Under the pieces are notes generated by a model, which saw only the letters and a program-made list of their open reading frames with translations, did not search any database and was not told the DNA's origin. DNA of 64,000 nt. Source: G963704535 sp963704535. Lineage in GTDB: Bacteria; Chloroflexota; Chloroflexia; Chloroflexales; Roseiflexaceae. Below, one piece after another: positions 28,501 through 36,200 of this stretch (its first letter is position 1; every line of letters begins with the position of its first letter). A program made the translations under genes and the position numbers. Where the stretch lies: NCBI GenBank assembly GCA_963704535.1, contig OY969916.1, forward strand, positions 3,038,001 to 3,102,000, in the 5' to 3' direction.

Positions 28501-29730
28501 ACGCCCGTGCCACAGCCAGCGCCCAACCAGACCGAGAGCCGCTTGCGGCACAAGGGCGTCTACCTGATCACCGGCGGCCTGGGTGGCATCGGCCTGGCGC
28601 TGGCGGAGCACCTTGCTGAAACCGTCGATGCTCGATTGGTCCTCGTAGGCCGGACTGGCCTGCCGCCACGGTCTGAGTGGGCCGGCATTCTTGAAGCACA
28701 AGCCGGCGACGAAGGTCTTGGGCGGCGGATCAAGGCTGTACAGGCATTGGAGACTCGCGGCACAGAGGTGCTGGTCGTGCAGGCCGATGTGGCCGACGCG
28801 ATGCAGATGCAGGCCGCGGTGCGGCAGGCGGTTGCGCGGTTCGGTACTGTACACGGCGTCTTCCACACGGCCGGCGTGCCGGGCGTGGGCATCATTCAGT
28901 TGAAGACCGCCGCCGCCGCGGCCGGCGTGCTCGCTCCCAAAGTCCAGGGCACCTTGCATCTGGCGCAGGCCCTCCGCGATCTGCCGCTCGATTTCATGGT
29001 GCTGTTCTCGTCAATTACTTCCGCCACCGGCGGCGGCCCAGGGCAGATCGACTACTGTGCGGCGAATGCCTTCCTGGACGCCTACGCGCGCTACCGTAAC
29101 GCGACAGTCGGCCCGACAATCGCCATTAGCTGGGGCGAATGGCTGTGGGATGCATGGTCAGCAGGTCTCCAGGGCTACGACGAGACCCGCCGCGCTCTAT
29201 TGGTTCAGAACCGGCAGATGTACGGCATCGGCTTCGCGGAAGGTATGGATGCGCTGCGGCGTGTCCTCACCTGCGAGCTTCCACACGTGTTCGTCGCTAC
29301 GCAGGATCTGGCGGGGATGGTGGAAATGACTCAGCAGGCCTTTGCCGCTGCCAATCAGCCGGATCGGTCGTCGCAGACGCTCCACCCGCGGCCTGAGCTT
29401 GCCACCTCCTACGCGGCCCCAGGCAGCCCGCTGGAAGAACAGCTTGTCGCGATCTGGAGCAGCATGCTTGGCATCGAGCAAGTTGGCACCAATGATAATT
29501 TCTTTGACCTGGGCGGTAACTCGCTGCTGGGCATCGAGCTTATCAATCGCATACGAAAAGCGCTAAATCTGGAGAAGCTCCAGACCTATATCCTCTACGA
29601 TGCCCCCACCGTGAGCGCCTTAGCCGCGCATATTGGCCAGTCACGGCAGGAGCCGGTAGCGGTGCAGGCATTTAAGGATCGGGCCGACAAGCGGCTCAAG
29701 AATCTCAAACAGTTCAAGCGCCACCCTTAG
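19465..29730 (+). CDS. P4 (second part): KR half-ACP, then two KS-AT-KR-ACP modules
   Basis: This is the continuation of the frameshifted P4 gene. Homology begins at about 19420, upstream of the GTG at 19465, which has no convincing ribosome binding site. Contents: catalytic half of the first KR (YAAAN), ACP (Ser codon 20197); KS (Cys codon 20902), AT (GYSVG Ser codon 22318, HAFH at 22606, malonyl type), KR (GGLGGIG near 23920, Tyr codon 24406), ACP (Ser codon 24847); KS (Cys codon 25552), AT (Ser codon 26974, HAFH at 27262), KR (near 28570, Tyr codon 29053), ACP (Ser codon 29521). The KS histidines EAHGTAT and KPNVGH are present in both. No DH or ER, so each module should leave a beta-hydroxyl. 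Both ATs carry heptamer-type repeats in the same loop as P3. The carrier proteins have PCP-like FF(D/E)xGGNSL motifs. Confidence 0.95.
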   Translation: MLILSADAGDETQMRAAVAQTLDRFGNLNGVLHAAGISDVGTFKPIQEIGPPECEQHFRAKGYGLYSLERALAGQPLDFCLIFSSISAVLGGIGFAGYAAANSFIDAFTRRHNQDSQVHWISVNWDTWRLGVTYSETLGATVARYEMSPDEGIQAFERVIINQAHTQLINSTGDLDARVRQWVLLESVRQAAGDDADTPAIARRQGARSGASGAYEQRIAGIWQQVLGLEEVGLHDNFFDIGGNSLIALQVIAKLKKEFDIPVPAVALFEAPTVSALALYLLPDITSEPISQQDALDDRRQRAREASGSTDVAIIAMTGRFPGARTIEQLWQNLRDGVESSTRFSDEELLASGVAPQLIQDPNYVKMRPILEDVEQFDAAFFGYTPREAELMDPQQRLFHEAAWEALETAGYDTQRYPGLIGVFAGTNMSMYLIRLLSDPTFASEITDSTILNNDKDGLTTNVSYKLNLKGPSFSVQTFCSTSLVATHLACRSLRAGECDLALAGGVSIRLPVRAGYLYQEGDQVSPDGHVRTFDADGAGATFGDGVAVVVLKRLEDALQDSDTIHAIIKGSAINNDGGLKVGYTAPSVIGQADVIRAALADAQVDPASISYVEAHGTATRLGDPIEVAALTKAYRAHTDQVGYCALSSVKPNVGHLDRAAGATGLIKTVLALRHAQIPPTLHFQRPNPELALESSPFYVPANLTAWSRNGHPRRAGVNSLGVGGTNAHVVLEEAPPVPPSTPSRSAQLLMLSAKTASALEAATANLATFLAQEPNVDLADVAYTLQIGRRVFEHRRTLVCRDRDEALRLLATPDRAPVRTAQQTPLSRPVAFLFGGVGDHYAGMAEELYHSESSFRATIDRCCAILQPHLGLELRSILYPQEQRTKNKEQIAQNQEPRTENRLTRSPAHPLTRSLLNQTEYAQPAVFVVEYALAQLLIGWGVRPSALLGYSVGEYVAACLSGVLSLEDALKLVATRARLIATLPAGAMLAVMASEVQVQPFLRDGVELAIVNGPQSCVLAGPPTTIDALAEQLAQQEIACRSVPTSHAFHTSLLAPIADELTALVRTLKLHPPAIPYISNVTGTWITAEQATDPTYWARHMLETVRFAEGVAALLATPEQVFVEVGAGQALSSFVKGHPECGRARFNQVHATLPSAQERGQDLARLLETVGALWLLDVPLDSAQFYAHEQRRRVPLPTYPFERRRFWVEPRGRAGVVATPAAAVESGRKPDLADWFYTPVWVPTPLPSGSAGARGSAWVVLANEGMVGAQVAARLAARGHVVVRVQEGPTFEQVDAQTFVVRPAAREDYQALLAALARQGTPVSAIAHLWNSGPEVTVPADVAGFRAAQERGFYSLLALVQALGERVEETPVQLVVGTHAAQPVTGDKALNAELAPMLGITKIIGQEHLSFTCRSVDILLPAGSDGETALVDMFADEISMQPADLVVAYRNGQRWVQQFHPARLEPVPGGISKRLRTQGVYMITGGLGGIGLHLARYLARTVQAKLVLTGRSGLPARAEWAAWQAEHPVDDPTSQRIAQVQDLEALGAEVLVLRADVADEAAMRDVLAQTQRRFGPLNGLIHAAGNLNLADFGSLLQTQRSQCENHFQPKVYGLYLLERLLEGYDLDFCLLLSSVSAVLGGIGYGGYTAANFFMDIFTHRHNQRSAVPWISVNWDTWHLKDGQHDMLGTTVAQYELWPDEGCEAFCRILELAPTQIVNSTGDLDTRIRQWVLMEALRAQETASPPAAHGRPALETAYVPPTGKYEQRIAGIWQQVLGLEQVGLHDNFFELGGNSLIALQVIAKLKKEFKIPVPAVALFEAPTVSALALYLLPEQPAAVDQQQALLEQRRAQAQQTSGSADVAIIAMAGRFPGAPTVAQLWRNLRDGVESRTVFSDQELLAAGVDPQLIHNPNYVKRRPILEDVDQFDAAFFGYTPREAELMDPQQRLFHEVAWEALETAGYDTQRYPGLVGAFAGANISTYLLRILSDPTMAREITDGTILDNNQDGLTTNVSYKLNLKGPSFGVQTFCSTSLVATHLACRSLRAGECDLALAGGVSIRVPDKAGYMYQQGDQVSPDGCCRTFDEKSEGTIFGDGAAVVVLKRLADALADGDTILAVIKGSAINNDGGLKVGYTAPSVIGQADVIRAALADAQVDPASISYVEAHGTATRLGDPIEVAALTKAYRAHTDQVGYCALSSVKPNVGHLDRAAGATGLIKTVLALYHAQIPPTLHFQRPNPELALESSPFYVPNSLRAWSRNGHPRRAGVNSLGVGGTNAHVVLEEAPPVPPSAPSRSAQLLVLSAKTASALEAATANLATFLAQEPNVELADVAYTLQIGRRVFEHRRALVCRDRDEALRLLATPDRAPVHTAQQPPLSRPVAFLFGGVGDHYVGMAEELYHNESSFRATIDRCCALLQPHLGLELRSILYPQEQRTKNKEQTAQNREPALNLRGLLGRNGSESGATEPLHRTELAQPAVFVVEYALAQLLIGWGVRPSALLGYSVGEYVAACLSGVLSLEDALKLVATRARLIESQPAGAMLAVMASEVQVQPFLREGVELAIVNGPQSCVLAGPPTAIDALAEQLAQQEIACRSVPASHAFHTSLLAPIVDELTALVRTFKLNPPTIPYISNVTGTWITAEQATDPAYWARHMLETVRFSEGVAALLATPEQVFVEVGAGQALSSFVKGHPECGRARFNQVHATLPSAQERGQDLARLLEALGALWLLDVPLDSAQFYAHEQRRRVPLPTYPFERRRFWVEPQPHRTDRVHDRLMRRADIADWFSAASWTRSSLPKGKMLESLEVERQHWLILSDTCGVGDRLRSWLTDHHQQVTMVVPGAAFGQISANSYTVRPTLQADYEALFQELRHGDAVPAHIVHLWTVTTPFDDLESPAAASHILEAGFYSLLALAQALGDSGLESCRISIISNDMQEVIGSERLCPAKSTIIGPCKIIAQEYPQFVSRSIDIALPSGGRPDQALIGLLAREIIAGPATEDLIALRGPYRWVQTYTPVPQPAPNQTESRLRHKGVYLITGGLGGIGLALAEHLAETVDARLVLVGRTGLPPRSEWAGILEAQAGDEGLGRRIKAVQALETRGTEVLVVQADVADAMQMQAAVRQAVARFGTVHGVFHTAGVPGVGIIQLKTAAAAAGVLAPKVQGTLHLAQALRDLPLDFMVLFSSITSATGGGPGQIDYCAANAFLDAYARYRNATVGPTIAISWGEWLWDAWSAGLQGYDETRRALLVQNRQMYGIGFAEGMDALRRVLTCELPHVFVATQDLAGMVEMTQQAFAAANQPDRSSQTLHPRPELATSYAAPGSPLEEQLVAIWSSMLGIEQVGTNDNFFDLGGNSLLGIELINRIRKALNLEKLQTYILYDAPTVSALAAHIGQSRQEPVAVQAFKDRADKRLKNLKQFKRHP
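20575..23100 (+). repeat. Intragenic direct repeat, copy 1 (KS-AT of second P4 module)
   Basis: Copy 2 lies at 25225-27750. The offset is 4650 before the AT repeat insert and 4656 after it, so the inserts differ in length. Long stretches of the KS C-terminal half and of the AT are nearly identical, whereas the KR domains that follow are clearly different. Confidence 0.88.
22109..22215 (+). repeat. Heptamer-type repeats translated inside the second AT of P4
   Basis: A run of GAACAAA units is followed by GAACCAA units and then by CGCTCACC-type units, all read in frame. The insert lies directly after the conserved LRSILYP segment of the AT, the same place as the 87-bp repeats in P3 and the first P4 module, but the sequence family is different. 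Confidence 0.85.
25225..27750 (+). repeat. Intragenic direct repeat, copy 2 (KS-AT of third P4 module)
   Basis: Counterpart of 20575-23100. The N-terminal part of the KS and the region around 25640-25790 are more diverged than the rest, suggesting patchy gene conversion. Confidence 0.88.
26759..26807 (+). repeat. Heptamer-type repeat translated inside the third AT of P4
   Basis: Shorter version of the insert at 22109: GAACAAA-type units and one or two GAACC units, without the CGCTCACC part. It again follows LRSILYP. It is followed by a LRGLLGRNG segment that the P3 AT also has but the second P4 AT lacks. Confidence 0.85.
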
Positions 29731-29911
29731 AGACGGAAAAAAGGGGGAGTTAGAGGGGGCTGCTCCCTCTAAAACACCCCCACCACACTTAGGGACGGAA
29801 AAAGGGGGAGTTAGAGGGGGCTGCTCCCTCTAAAACACCCCCACCACACTTAGGGACGGAAAAAGGGGGAGTTAGAGGGGGCTGCCCCCTCTAAAACACC
29901 CCCACCACATT
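29731..29911. repeat. Three tandem copies of a 61-bp hairpin repeat after P4
   Basis: Each unit contains ACGGAAAAAGGGGGAG, then a stem TTAGAGGG...CCCTCTAA around a GCTGC-type centre, then ACACCCCCACCACA. Copies start near 29731, 29791 and 29852, immediately after the P4 stop, and differ by only a few bases. It belongs to the same hairpin family seen after P5 and in the minus-strand operon, here tandemly amplified. The rest of the gap to P5 (29912-29966) shows nothing recognisable apart from a weak purine stretch before the start. Confidence 0.9.
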
Positions 29912-29966
29912 ATAAAGTTCAAAAGAACCTTGTGCAGGGCGATAAGCTTGAGAAACGAAGTGCAGT

Positions 29967-32708
29967 ATGACGAGTTCGACGACGAGCGAGCCCTTTTTCG
30001 AGACAGCGATTGCGGTGATTGGCATGGCCGGGCGTTTTCCAGGCGCTCAAGACATCGGCAGCTTCTGGAACAATATCGCGGCAGGCGTACACTCAATCCG
30101 CATGTTCTCCGACGACGAACTGCTGTTAGTCGGCGTCGATCCGAAACTGCTGCGGCAGCCACACCCGCGCGCTGGGGCTGTTATCGAGGGAGTTGATCGC
30201 TTCGATGCGGGGTTTTTTGATTATACGCAGCACGAGGCCGAGCGCACCGACCCACGGCAGCGCCTGTTTCTGGAATGTGCATGGGAGGCGCTGGAGCTGG
30301 CCGCCTACAATCCCACAACCTACCCCGGCGCCATTGGAGTGTTTGCCGGCGTCGGGCACGCCCAGTATGCACGGCGAGCAACTCGCCCAGCCGGCCCGAT
30401 TGGAGCAGCGGCGCCGCAAGAGTACCGCGATAACGTGATGGACGCGCTCGCCTCAACGATCGCGTTCAAGCTGAACCTGCATGGTCCCAGCGTGAACATT
30501 CAGACACGCTGCTCCACCTCACTTGTAGCGGTCCACATGGCCTGCCGGAGTCTTATGGCCTACGACTGCGATATAGTCCTGGCCGGTGGTGTTCAACTGG
30601 CCCTGCCGTACAACATCGACATGTACACCAATGCCGGTGACGTTTCGCCTGATGGGCACTGCCGCAGCTTTGACAGCCGTGCTCAGGGCTGTGCGATGTG
30701 CAGCGGCACAGGTGTTGTGGTCCTCAAGCGCATGGACGAGGCGATCGCCGACCGCGACCACATCTATGCCGTGATCCGCGGATCGGCCATGAATAATAAC
30801 GGTAGAAGCGTAGCAAGCCTCGGCGAGGAGGCCCCAAGCATCGCCGGAATGGTTGCCGCAATCAACAGAGCGCTTAGCAATGCCGATATTCACCCGGATA
30901 CGCTGAGCTACATTGAGGCCCAGGGGAACGCAAACCCGCGCGACGACGCCGCTGAGCTTGCCGCGCTGGGGCAGATCTTTCAGAGTAGCGCGGGCAGAAA
31001 GCAGTTCTGTGCGCTTGGTTCCGTCAAGCCCAACATCGGCCATCTTGGCCATGCGTCCGGTATTGCCGGCTTGATTAAAACCACGCTGGCCCTCGCACAT
31101 AAACAAATCCCGCCGACCCTCGATTGTGAGATGCCGCGGCCTGAGCTGGCACAAAGTCCGTTTGGCATCAACACCCGGCTCATACCCTGGCCGGCCGGAA
31201 GCACGCCGCGCCGGGCTGCTGTCAACGGGTTCGGGCGCGGTGGGACGAATGTCCATATCGTGCTTGAAGAATCGCCGCCCTTTCGCACTTCGGACACTTC
31301 TCGCCTGCATCATCTGCTCCTGCTGTCGGCAAAGACGCCAACCGCGCTCGAGGCGGCGACAGCAAATCTCGTTACCTATTATCGGCAGCAGCCAGAGCTC
31401 CATTTGCCGGATATCGCCTACACGCTCCAGGTCGGCCGGCATACGTTTAGCAACCGCCGGGCGCTGGTCTGCCGCACCTGGGTTGACGTTATTTCGATAC
31501 TGGAAACGCTGAATCCAGAATTTGTCCTCACCGCCGAGCAGCATGTGCATAACCGGCCGGTTGTGTGGCTGTTTGCCGGTAACGGCGAACGCTACATTGG
31601 CATCGCTCGCGAGCTGTACGCCACAGAGCCGCTCTTTCGTGCCACCGTCGATCATTGCTACCGTGCCTTAAGAAACCACATCGAGTCGATGCTGCACGAG
31701 CTGATCGTTCTAAACGGCCTCACTGTCCAGACAGCCACGCTTACGGTCCTCGATCTTCTCACGCTGTTGGAGCGCAACTCGGAAACGGCATCGCCAAGCC
31801 AGTCGCTGCTTCGAGACGCGCTACTCCGGCCTTTGGCCTTTATCGTCGAGTACGCGCTGGCCCAACTGCTGTTGCAATGGGGTATCCAGCCACAGGCAAT
31901 GCTCGGCTGCGGCATTGGCGAGTACGTCGCCGCGTGCATCGCCGGCGTCATCGAGCGCGACGACGCCCTGTTATTGCTCGCGCAGCAGGCAATATGCCTG
32001 CGGTTCCTACCCTCAGAAGAAGCCCTGCTGGTCATGTCGCCCGAAGCTGAACTCCTGCCGGCGCTCACCCCTGACCTTCGTGTGGCCGCGGTTGGGCAAT
32101 CGTGCTGTGTCGTCGTCGGCCCGCTTGAGGCTGTGCGCGCCTTTGAGCAGCTATTCGCTCACCGGCAGATCGAGACACGACCGTTGCCGGCAGCGAGCGC
32201 GGCCTCGCTGAGTCTGCCCCAGGCAGTGGCCGACACCCTGCAAAGTCTGGCCGATACGATCAAATGCGCTCTGCCTCGCATTCCCTATGTGTCAAGCATC
32301 ACCGGCGACTGGATCACGGCGGCCCAGGCGATAAATTCCGACTACTGGGGCCAGCAGCTTCAGAGCAGCGTGCGGCTCGCCGAAAGCGTACAGACACTCC
32401 TCGGCCAGCAGTCGCCGGTCGTGTTGCAGGTGGGTGGGGGCAGCGTATTTAGCCAGTTGCTTCACCAATTGTCCGCACTTGAGGCGAGCACAAGTGTAGC
32501 ACTCGTGCCGGATGCCGACCGGCTTGGCTCATACCAGGCCACGCTCATGCTCGTGCTTGGCCGGCTCTGGCTGCTCGGCGCATCGATTAACTGGAATGGC
32601 TTTTATGAGGGGCAGCAGCGCCGGCGCGTGCCGTTGCCGACCTATCCCTTCGAGCGGCAGCGCTGCTGGATCGAGCCGGAGCGCGAAGTGGAAAAAGGGG
32701 GAGTTTGA
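29967..32708 (+). CDS. P5: KS-AT stub with inactivated KS and AT
   Basis: 913 residues. The KS (about 13-440) retains the active-site Cys182 (RCSTSL) and the KPNIGH histidine, but the first catalytic histidine of the EAHGTGT motif is replaced (EAQGNAN, Gln319). The AT (about 530-870) has GCGIG in place of GxSxG (Gly649 for Ser), and the region of the HAFH motif reads PAASAAS. Neither domain should catalyse its normal reaction. The protein ends right at the post-AT linker (LPTYPFERQ...), and its last residues and stop codon are contributed by a hairpin element; no KR or ACP follows. It is probably a decaying, 3'-truncated module. A scaffolding role as a non-elongating KS remains possible. The reading frame is otherwise intact over 2.7 kb. 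Confidence 0.92.
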   Translation: MTSSTTSEPFFETAIAVIGMAGRFPGAQDIGSFWNNIAAGVHSIRMFSDDELLLVGVDPKLLRQPHPRAGAVIEGVDRFDAGFFDYTQHEAERTDPRQRLFLECAWEALELAAYNPTTYPGAIGVFAGVGHAQYARRATRPAGPIGAAAPQEYRDNVMDALASTIAFKLNLHGPSVNIQTRCSTSLVAVHMACRSLMAYDCDIVLAGGVQLALPYNIDMYTNAGDVSPDGHCRSFDSRAQGCAMCSGTGVVVLKRMDEAIADRDHIYAVIRGSAMNNNGRSVASLGEEAPSIAGMVAAINRALSNADIHPDTLSYIEAQGNANPRDDAAELAALGQIFQSSAGRKQFCALGSVKPNIGHLGHASGIAGLIKTTLALAHKQIPPTLDCEMPRPELAQSPFGINTRLIPWPAGSTPRRAAVNGFGRGGTNVHIVLEESPPFRTSDTSRLHHLLLLSAKTPTALEAATANLVTYYRQQPELHLPDIAYTLQVGRHTFSNRRALVCRTWVDVISILETLNPEFVLTAEQHVHNRPVVWLFAGNGERYIGIARELYATEPLFRATVDHCYRALRNHIESMLHELIVLNGLTVQTATLTVLDLLTLLERNSETASPSQSLLRDALLRPLAFIVEYALAQLLLQWGIQPQAMLGCGIGEYVAACIAGVIERDDALLLLAQQAICLRFLPSEEALLVMSPEAELLPALTPDLRVAAVGQSCCVVVGPLEAVRAFEQLFAHRQIETRPLPAASAASLSLPQAVADTLQSLADTIKCALPRIPYVSSITGDWITAAQAINSDYWGQQLQSSVRLAESVQTLLGQQSPVVLQVGGGSVFSQLLHQLSALEASTSVALVPDADRLGSYQATLMLVLGRLWLLGASINWNGFYEGQQRRRVPLPTYPFERQRCWIEPEREVEKGGV

Positions 32709-32750
32709 GGGGCCGCCCCTCAAAAAAGAGCCCACCCACATTGTAAAGTA
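32691..32750. repeat. Hairpin element spanning the P5 stop codon
   Basis: Perfect 9-bp stem TTTGAGGGG / CCCCTCAAA with loop CCG at 32704-32724. The P5 stop TGA (32706-32708) lies inside the left arm. Flanks (GTGGAAAAAGGGGGAG, CCCACCCACA) resemble the 61-bp repeats at 29731. Genes on both sides are truncated, so this element probably marks a deletion junction. Confidence 0.85.
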
Positions 32751-32774
32751 GACAAGAGCCTTCTCTAACTATGA

Positions 32775-33176
32775 AATAAGGTCATCCGCGGCTACCATAC
32801 CTCGGAGGAGACGATTGTCACAGCGAAGCGGCTGCTCGCGAACATGGGCAAAGAATGTGTCGTAGTGCAGGACATGCCCGGATTTGTCTCGAATCGCGTG
32901 CTGATGCTCACGGTCAACGAGGCGGTTTTCCTTGTCCAGGATCAGGTCGCTACGGCGGAAGAGGTGGATACGATTTTCAAATCCTGCTTCGGCCATATGA
33001 TGGGACCGCTCGAAACTGCCGACCTGATCGGCCTGGACACCATTCTTTACTCGATCGAGGTTCTCTACGAGAGCTACAACGACAGCAAGTACCGGCCGTG
33101 CCCGCTACTGAAGAAGATGGTGGATGCCGGGCTGCACGGTCGTAAGAACGGCGAGGGCTTTTACAAGTATCAGTAG
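32775..33176 (+). pseudogene. 3-hydroxyacyl-CoA dehydrogenase remnant (C-terminal domain only)
   Basis: In-frame homology starts at about 32781 (VIRGYHTSEET...), right after a stop at 32772, and continues through DMPGFVSNRVLM, the hallmark of the C-terminal helical domain of 3-hydroxybutyryl-CoA dehydrogenases, to GFYKYQ and a stop at 33174. The N-terminal NAD-binding Rossmann domain is absent. An ATG at 32844 could start a 110-residue protein, but it would lack both the cofactor site and part of the remaining domain. Relatives of this family occur in PKS clusters that make methoxymalonyl-ACP (FkbK-type) and in fatty-acid metabolism. The original role here cannot be decided. It lies 24 bp beyond a hairpin element. 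Confidence 0.85.
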
Positions 33177-33223
33177 GATTGCCAGGCATCACACGCCCTC
33201 TTAGTATTTCGTGATCAGCCATG

Positions 33224-36200
33224 TCATGCACTAATGGTTGGCTCCGTGTTCAATAACTCCGCATAATAGCTCTGCTCTAGCATCACAAGCGCGTTGAGCT
33301 GCTGAGTTATCTCAAATATCTTGCTGTGATTATACACCTGTGAGTATTTATACTTGATCAGAACCTGTCTTATGATTGTCCAGGATTCGACTATTTTTCG
33401 CATATCATCAACAATTTTGTTGTCTTTAAATAGTAAATATATATTGTAATATTCAATCTGCTTTGATGTCACAATAGCATTGAGCGTATTGATAACACTA
33501 TCGATATGTTGTTGGAGTTTCGTCTTATGTAGCAGAACAGTATTAATGCTACGCACCAGTGCGGGCAAACTGTTCAGACCTTGAGTGATTTCGTATTGAT
33601 GATTGCGTATGTTTTCAGTAAATACATGCAAATATGACAACGTACTTTGTGTATCATGCTCTGCATAGAACTCATAAAATGTCGGCATGTGTACATATGG
33701 TTGATAGTTACTTATAAAACCTTGATACGCATTAAAGATGTCATCGTAGCTTATACGTAGTTCACGATATGTTAAGTTGTCTCGATATGTATGCTCTACC
33801 ACATAAAACATCTTTTCGTTATCATCATAGCCATATATCAGCAACGTATGCATCCAATGTTCTTTTTTAAACGTATCTTTTCTTTGTGATTCGTAGAAAC
33901 AGTCAACCCAGATGATAATTGGCCTGTTGTTTGTAAGTGCGTTGATTATGTCAGCGATAACATTCGATATATCACGACGCTCATGGATTTCACAGAGACC
34001 AATATGATAGGAGAATTGGCCGAGGAGTTTGGTGTCTTCGACTGTCGGAGTGAATTCTTGCTGTTTTAATGTAGAATGTGTTCTGTGAACAATACATACG
34101 CCCATGTCTTGGAGTAGATCAGGAATCGTTTTATGTGGAATATTCCGCATTGGACGTTCTTCGAGAGGATGAACACTGCTTATATCATAGATAAATAGAT
34201 CATTTGCGGCAAATGGGAGTATTGATCGATTAAAATGGCTGATAACCGGAAATAGCGAATTGTGAAAGCACGTTTTATAGAATACCGTATTAAAAGGCAT
34301 GATATTATCAAGAACAACTTTGCTGCTGTTCCTGGCACTCAGATTCATCTGTGTAGCACCTGAGAGGGATATGCTTTGTGTCGGCTGTGAAGTGGATCTG
34401 AGTTCCAAAAATGATATTAGTTCAGCAACCGACCTGTATGTATATAAATCAGAGATCGTGATCGGAAGATCAAGCTGCTCCAGATCCATCTCGACTTTTA
34501 CCGCAAGGATTGAGTTGCCGCCAATATCGAAGAAGCTATCATAAATATTCACTTCCTCCAACCCTAAAACAGTACAGTAGATAGCCCCAACCGTTTGTTC
34601 AAGCTTAGTATACTCATCGGGGGTTGCCTTCCCTCGGAGAGCGAAAACCGGCGCCTTTGTCGCAGCAGATCTTCCTCTTCCTGCCCTGGTGCCGCGTTCC
34701 TGGCGGTTGTGCATCATTCGCCGGTAAACGTTCTCGGATAGCTCAAAACTAAGTGCTGCGTCGCGAACGAGGCGATCGTCGAATTGTGGCTTGCCGATAA
34801 TCACCTGGGCAGTCGCTTTGCCGAGGATAGCCTCAAGCGCCGCGATGGCCTCCGGCGAGCGGATCGTGCCAAAAAGCTGCTGCCGCATATCGACGCCATA
34901 ATCGAGGGCCATCCCGACATCTTCCCAGGCGGGCCAGTTGATCGCGGTCGTCCGTCTACCCTGCCGGTTGCGCCAGCGCGCAAAGGCGTCCAGGTAGCGG
35001 TTTGCCGCCGTATAATCGCCCTGCCCGGCCTCGGCCAGCAGCGCCGAAACCGAAGAAAAGAGAATGAAGAAGTCGAGCGGATCCTGGGCAGTGAGCTGAT
35101 CCAGTACCCACGTGCCTTGCACTTTGGGCGCTATCACATTTTTGAAGGCATGCTCGTCACGTCGAATGATGAACCCGTCGCCCGCGACTCCCGCGCCATG
35201 AAAGATGCCGTTGATGCCACCAAGGTCGCTACGCACCTCGTCTAGCACAGCCGCCATCTGGGCCTCGTTCGAGACATCCGCCGCATAACAGCGCACCTGA
35301 ACGCTGGACCGGGCTATGTCGTCGAGGATAGCGACCTTTGCGCGCAATCGTTCGTCCGGGGATGTCGCCAGTATGGCCGGCCACGTCTCAGGGGCCGGGA
35401 AGGGTGTACGACCGATCAGGGCGATCCCAGCCGCAGACTTGGAGGCCAGGAAGCGCGCAACCTCCAGCCCGATTCCGCCCATCCCCCCGGTGATAACATA
35501 CACACCATGGTGTTTGATAGCGATCTCGGCGTCAGGCACGCGCGCCAGGTCGAGGTCGTCAAGCTGCGGGATGTAGCGCTGACCGTGGCGGTATGCTACC
35601 ATCGGGCCGGCGCCACGCGAAACAAGTTCGCCAACGATCGCCGTGATGTCTGTTGCATCGTCGAGATCAAAGCAGCGGCAGGGCAGCCGAGGATACTCGC
35701 GGCGAATCACGTCAGCAAGCCCGAACAAGGCGGCGTTAAGAGGGCGCAAACACGGCTCGGCGCCGTCTACTTCGTAGGCATATTGCGCGACGACGACAAT
35801 GTCGATCGGCTGCGGCATCCTGCGCGCCGCCAGGCGTCGTACCAGGTGATACAGGCTTAATAGCCCGTCCTGTAAAGAGTGCTCGAACTCGGCAAGCGAG
35901 CGCACATCGCGCTGTGATACCGCCCGCAAATCGATGATTTGTCGCACAGGTTGATCGCCAAGTCGGTCGAAGAGCCAATCGTCATCGTGCTGGGTGTCGG
36001 AAGCAATCGGTATTCCGATCGAGGTCGGCTGGCTTGCGGCGTCGACCTCGATGATCGGGTGATGCTGTTGCTTCAAGCTAGAGACAACCCGCTCGCTCAG
36101 ATCTCCGTCGCCGCGCAGTACGAGGATGCACCCAGGCTCCGCGTCGGCCAAGGCGGCCTTGAGCGCTTGCTGCTTCCACACCAGGCGGTAATAGTGCTGG

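Noticed and set aside
32700..32730. Rho-independent terminator after P5
   Set aside because: The stem is perfect, but on the plus strand it is followed by an A run, not a T run, and the stop codon is inside the stem. Similar hairpins lie between co-directional genes, so repeat-element identity explains it better.
32844..33176. Intact small dehydrogenase gene starting at the ATG at 32844
   Set aside because: Homology extends upstream of this ATG to about 32781, and the NAD-binding domain is missing, so a functional enzyme is not supported.
33224..34335. Thioesterase at the end of M5
   Set aside because: No GxSxG serine motif or alpha/beta-hydrolase pattern is visible; Cys, Asp and His segments instead match the BtrH-like cysteine-peptidase-type family.
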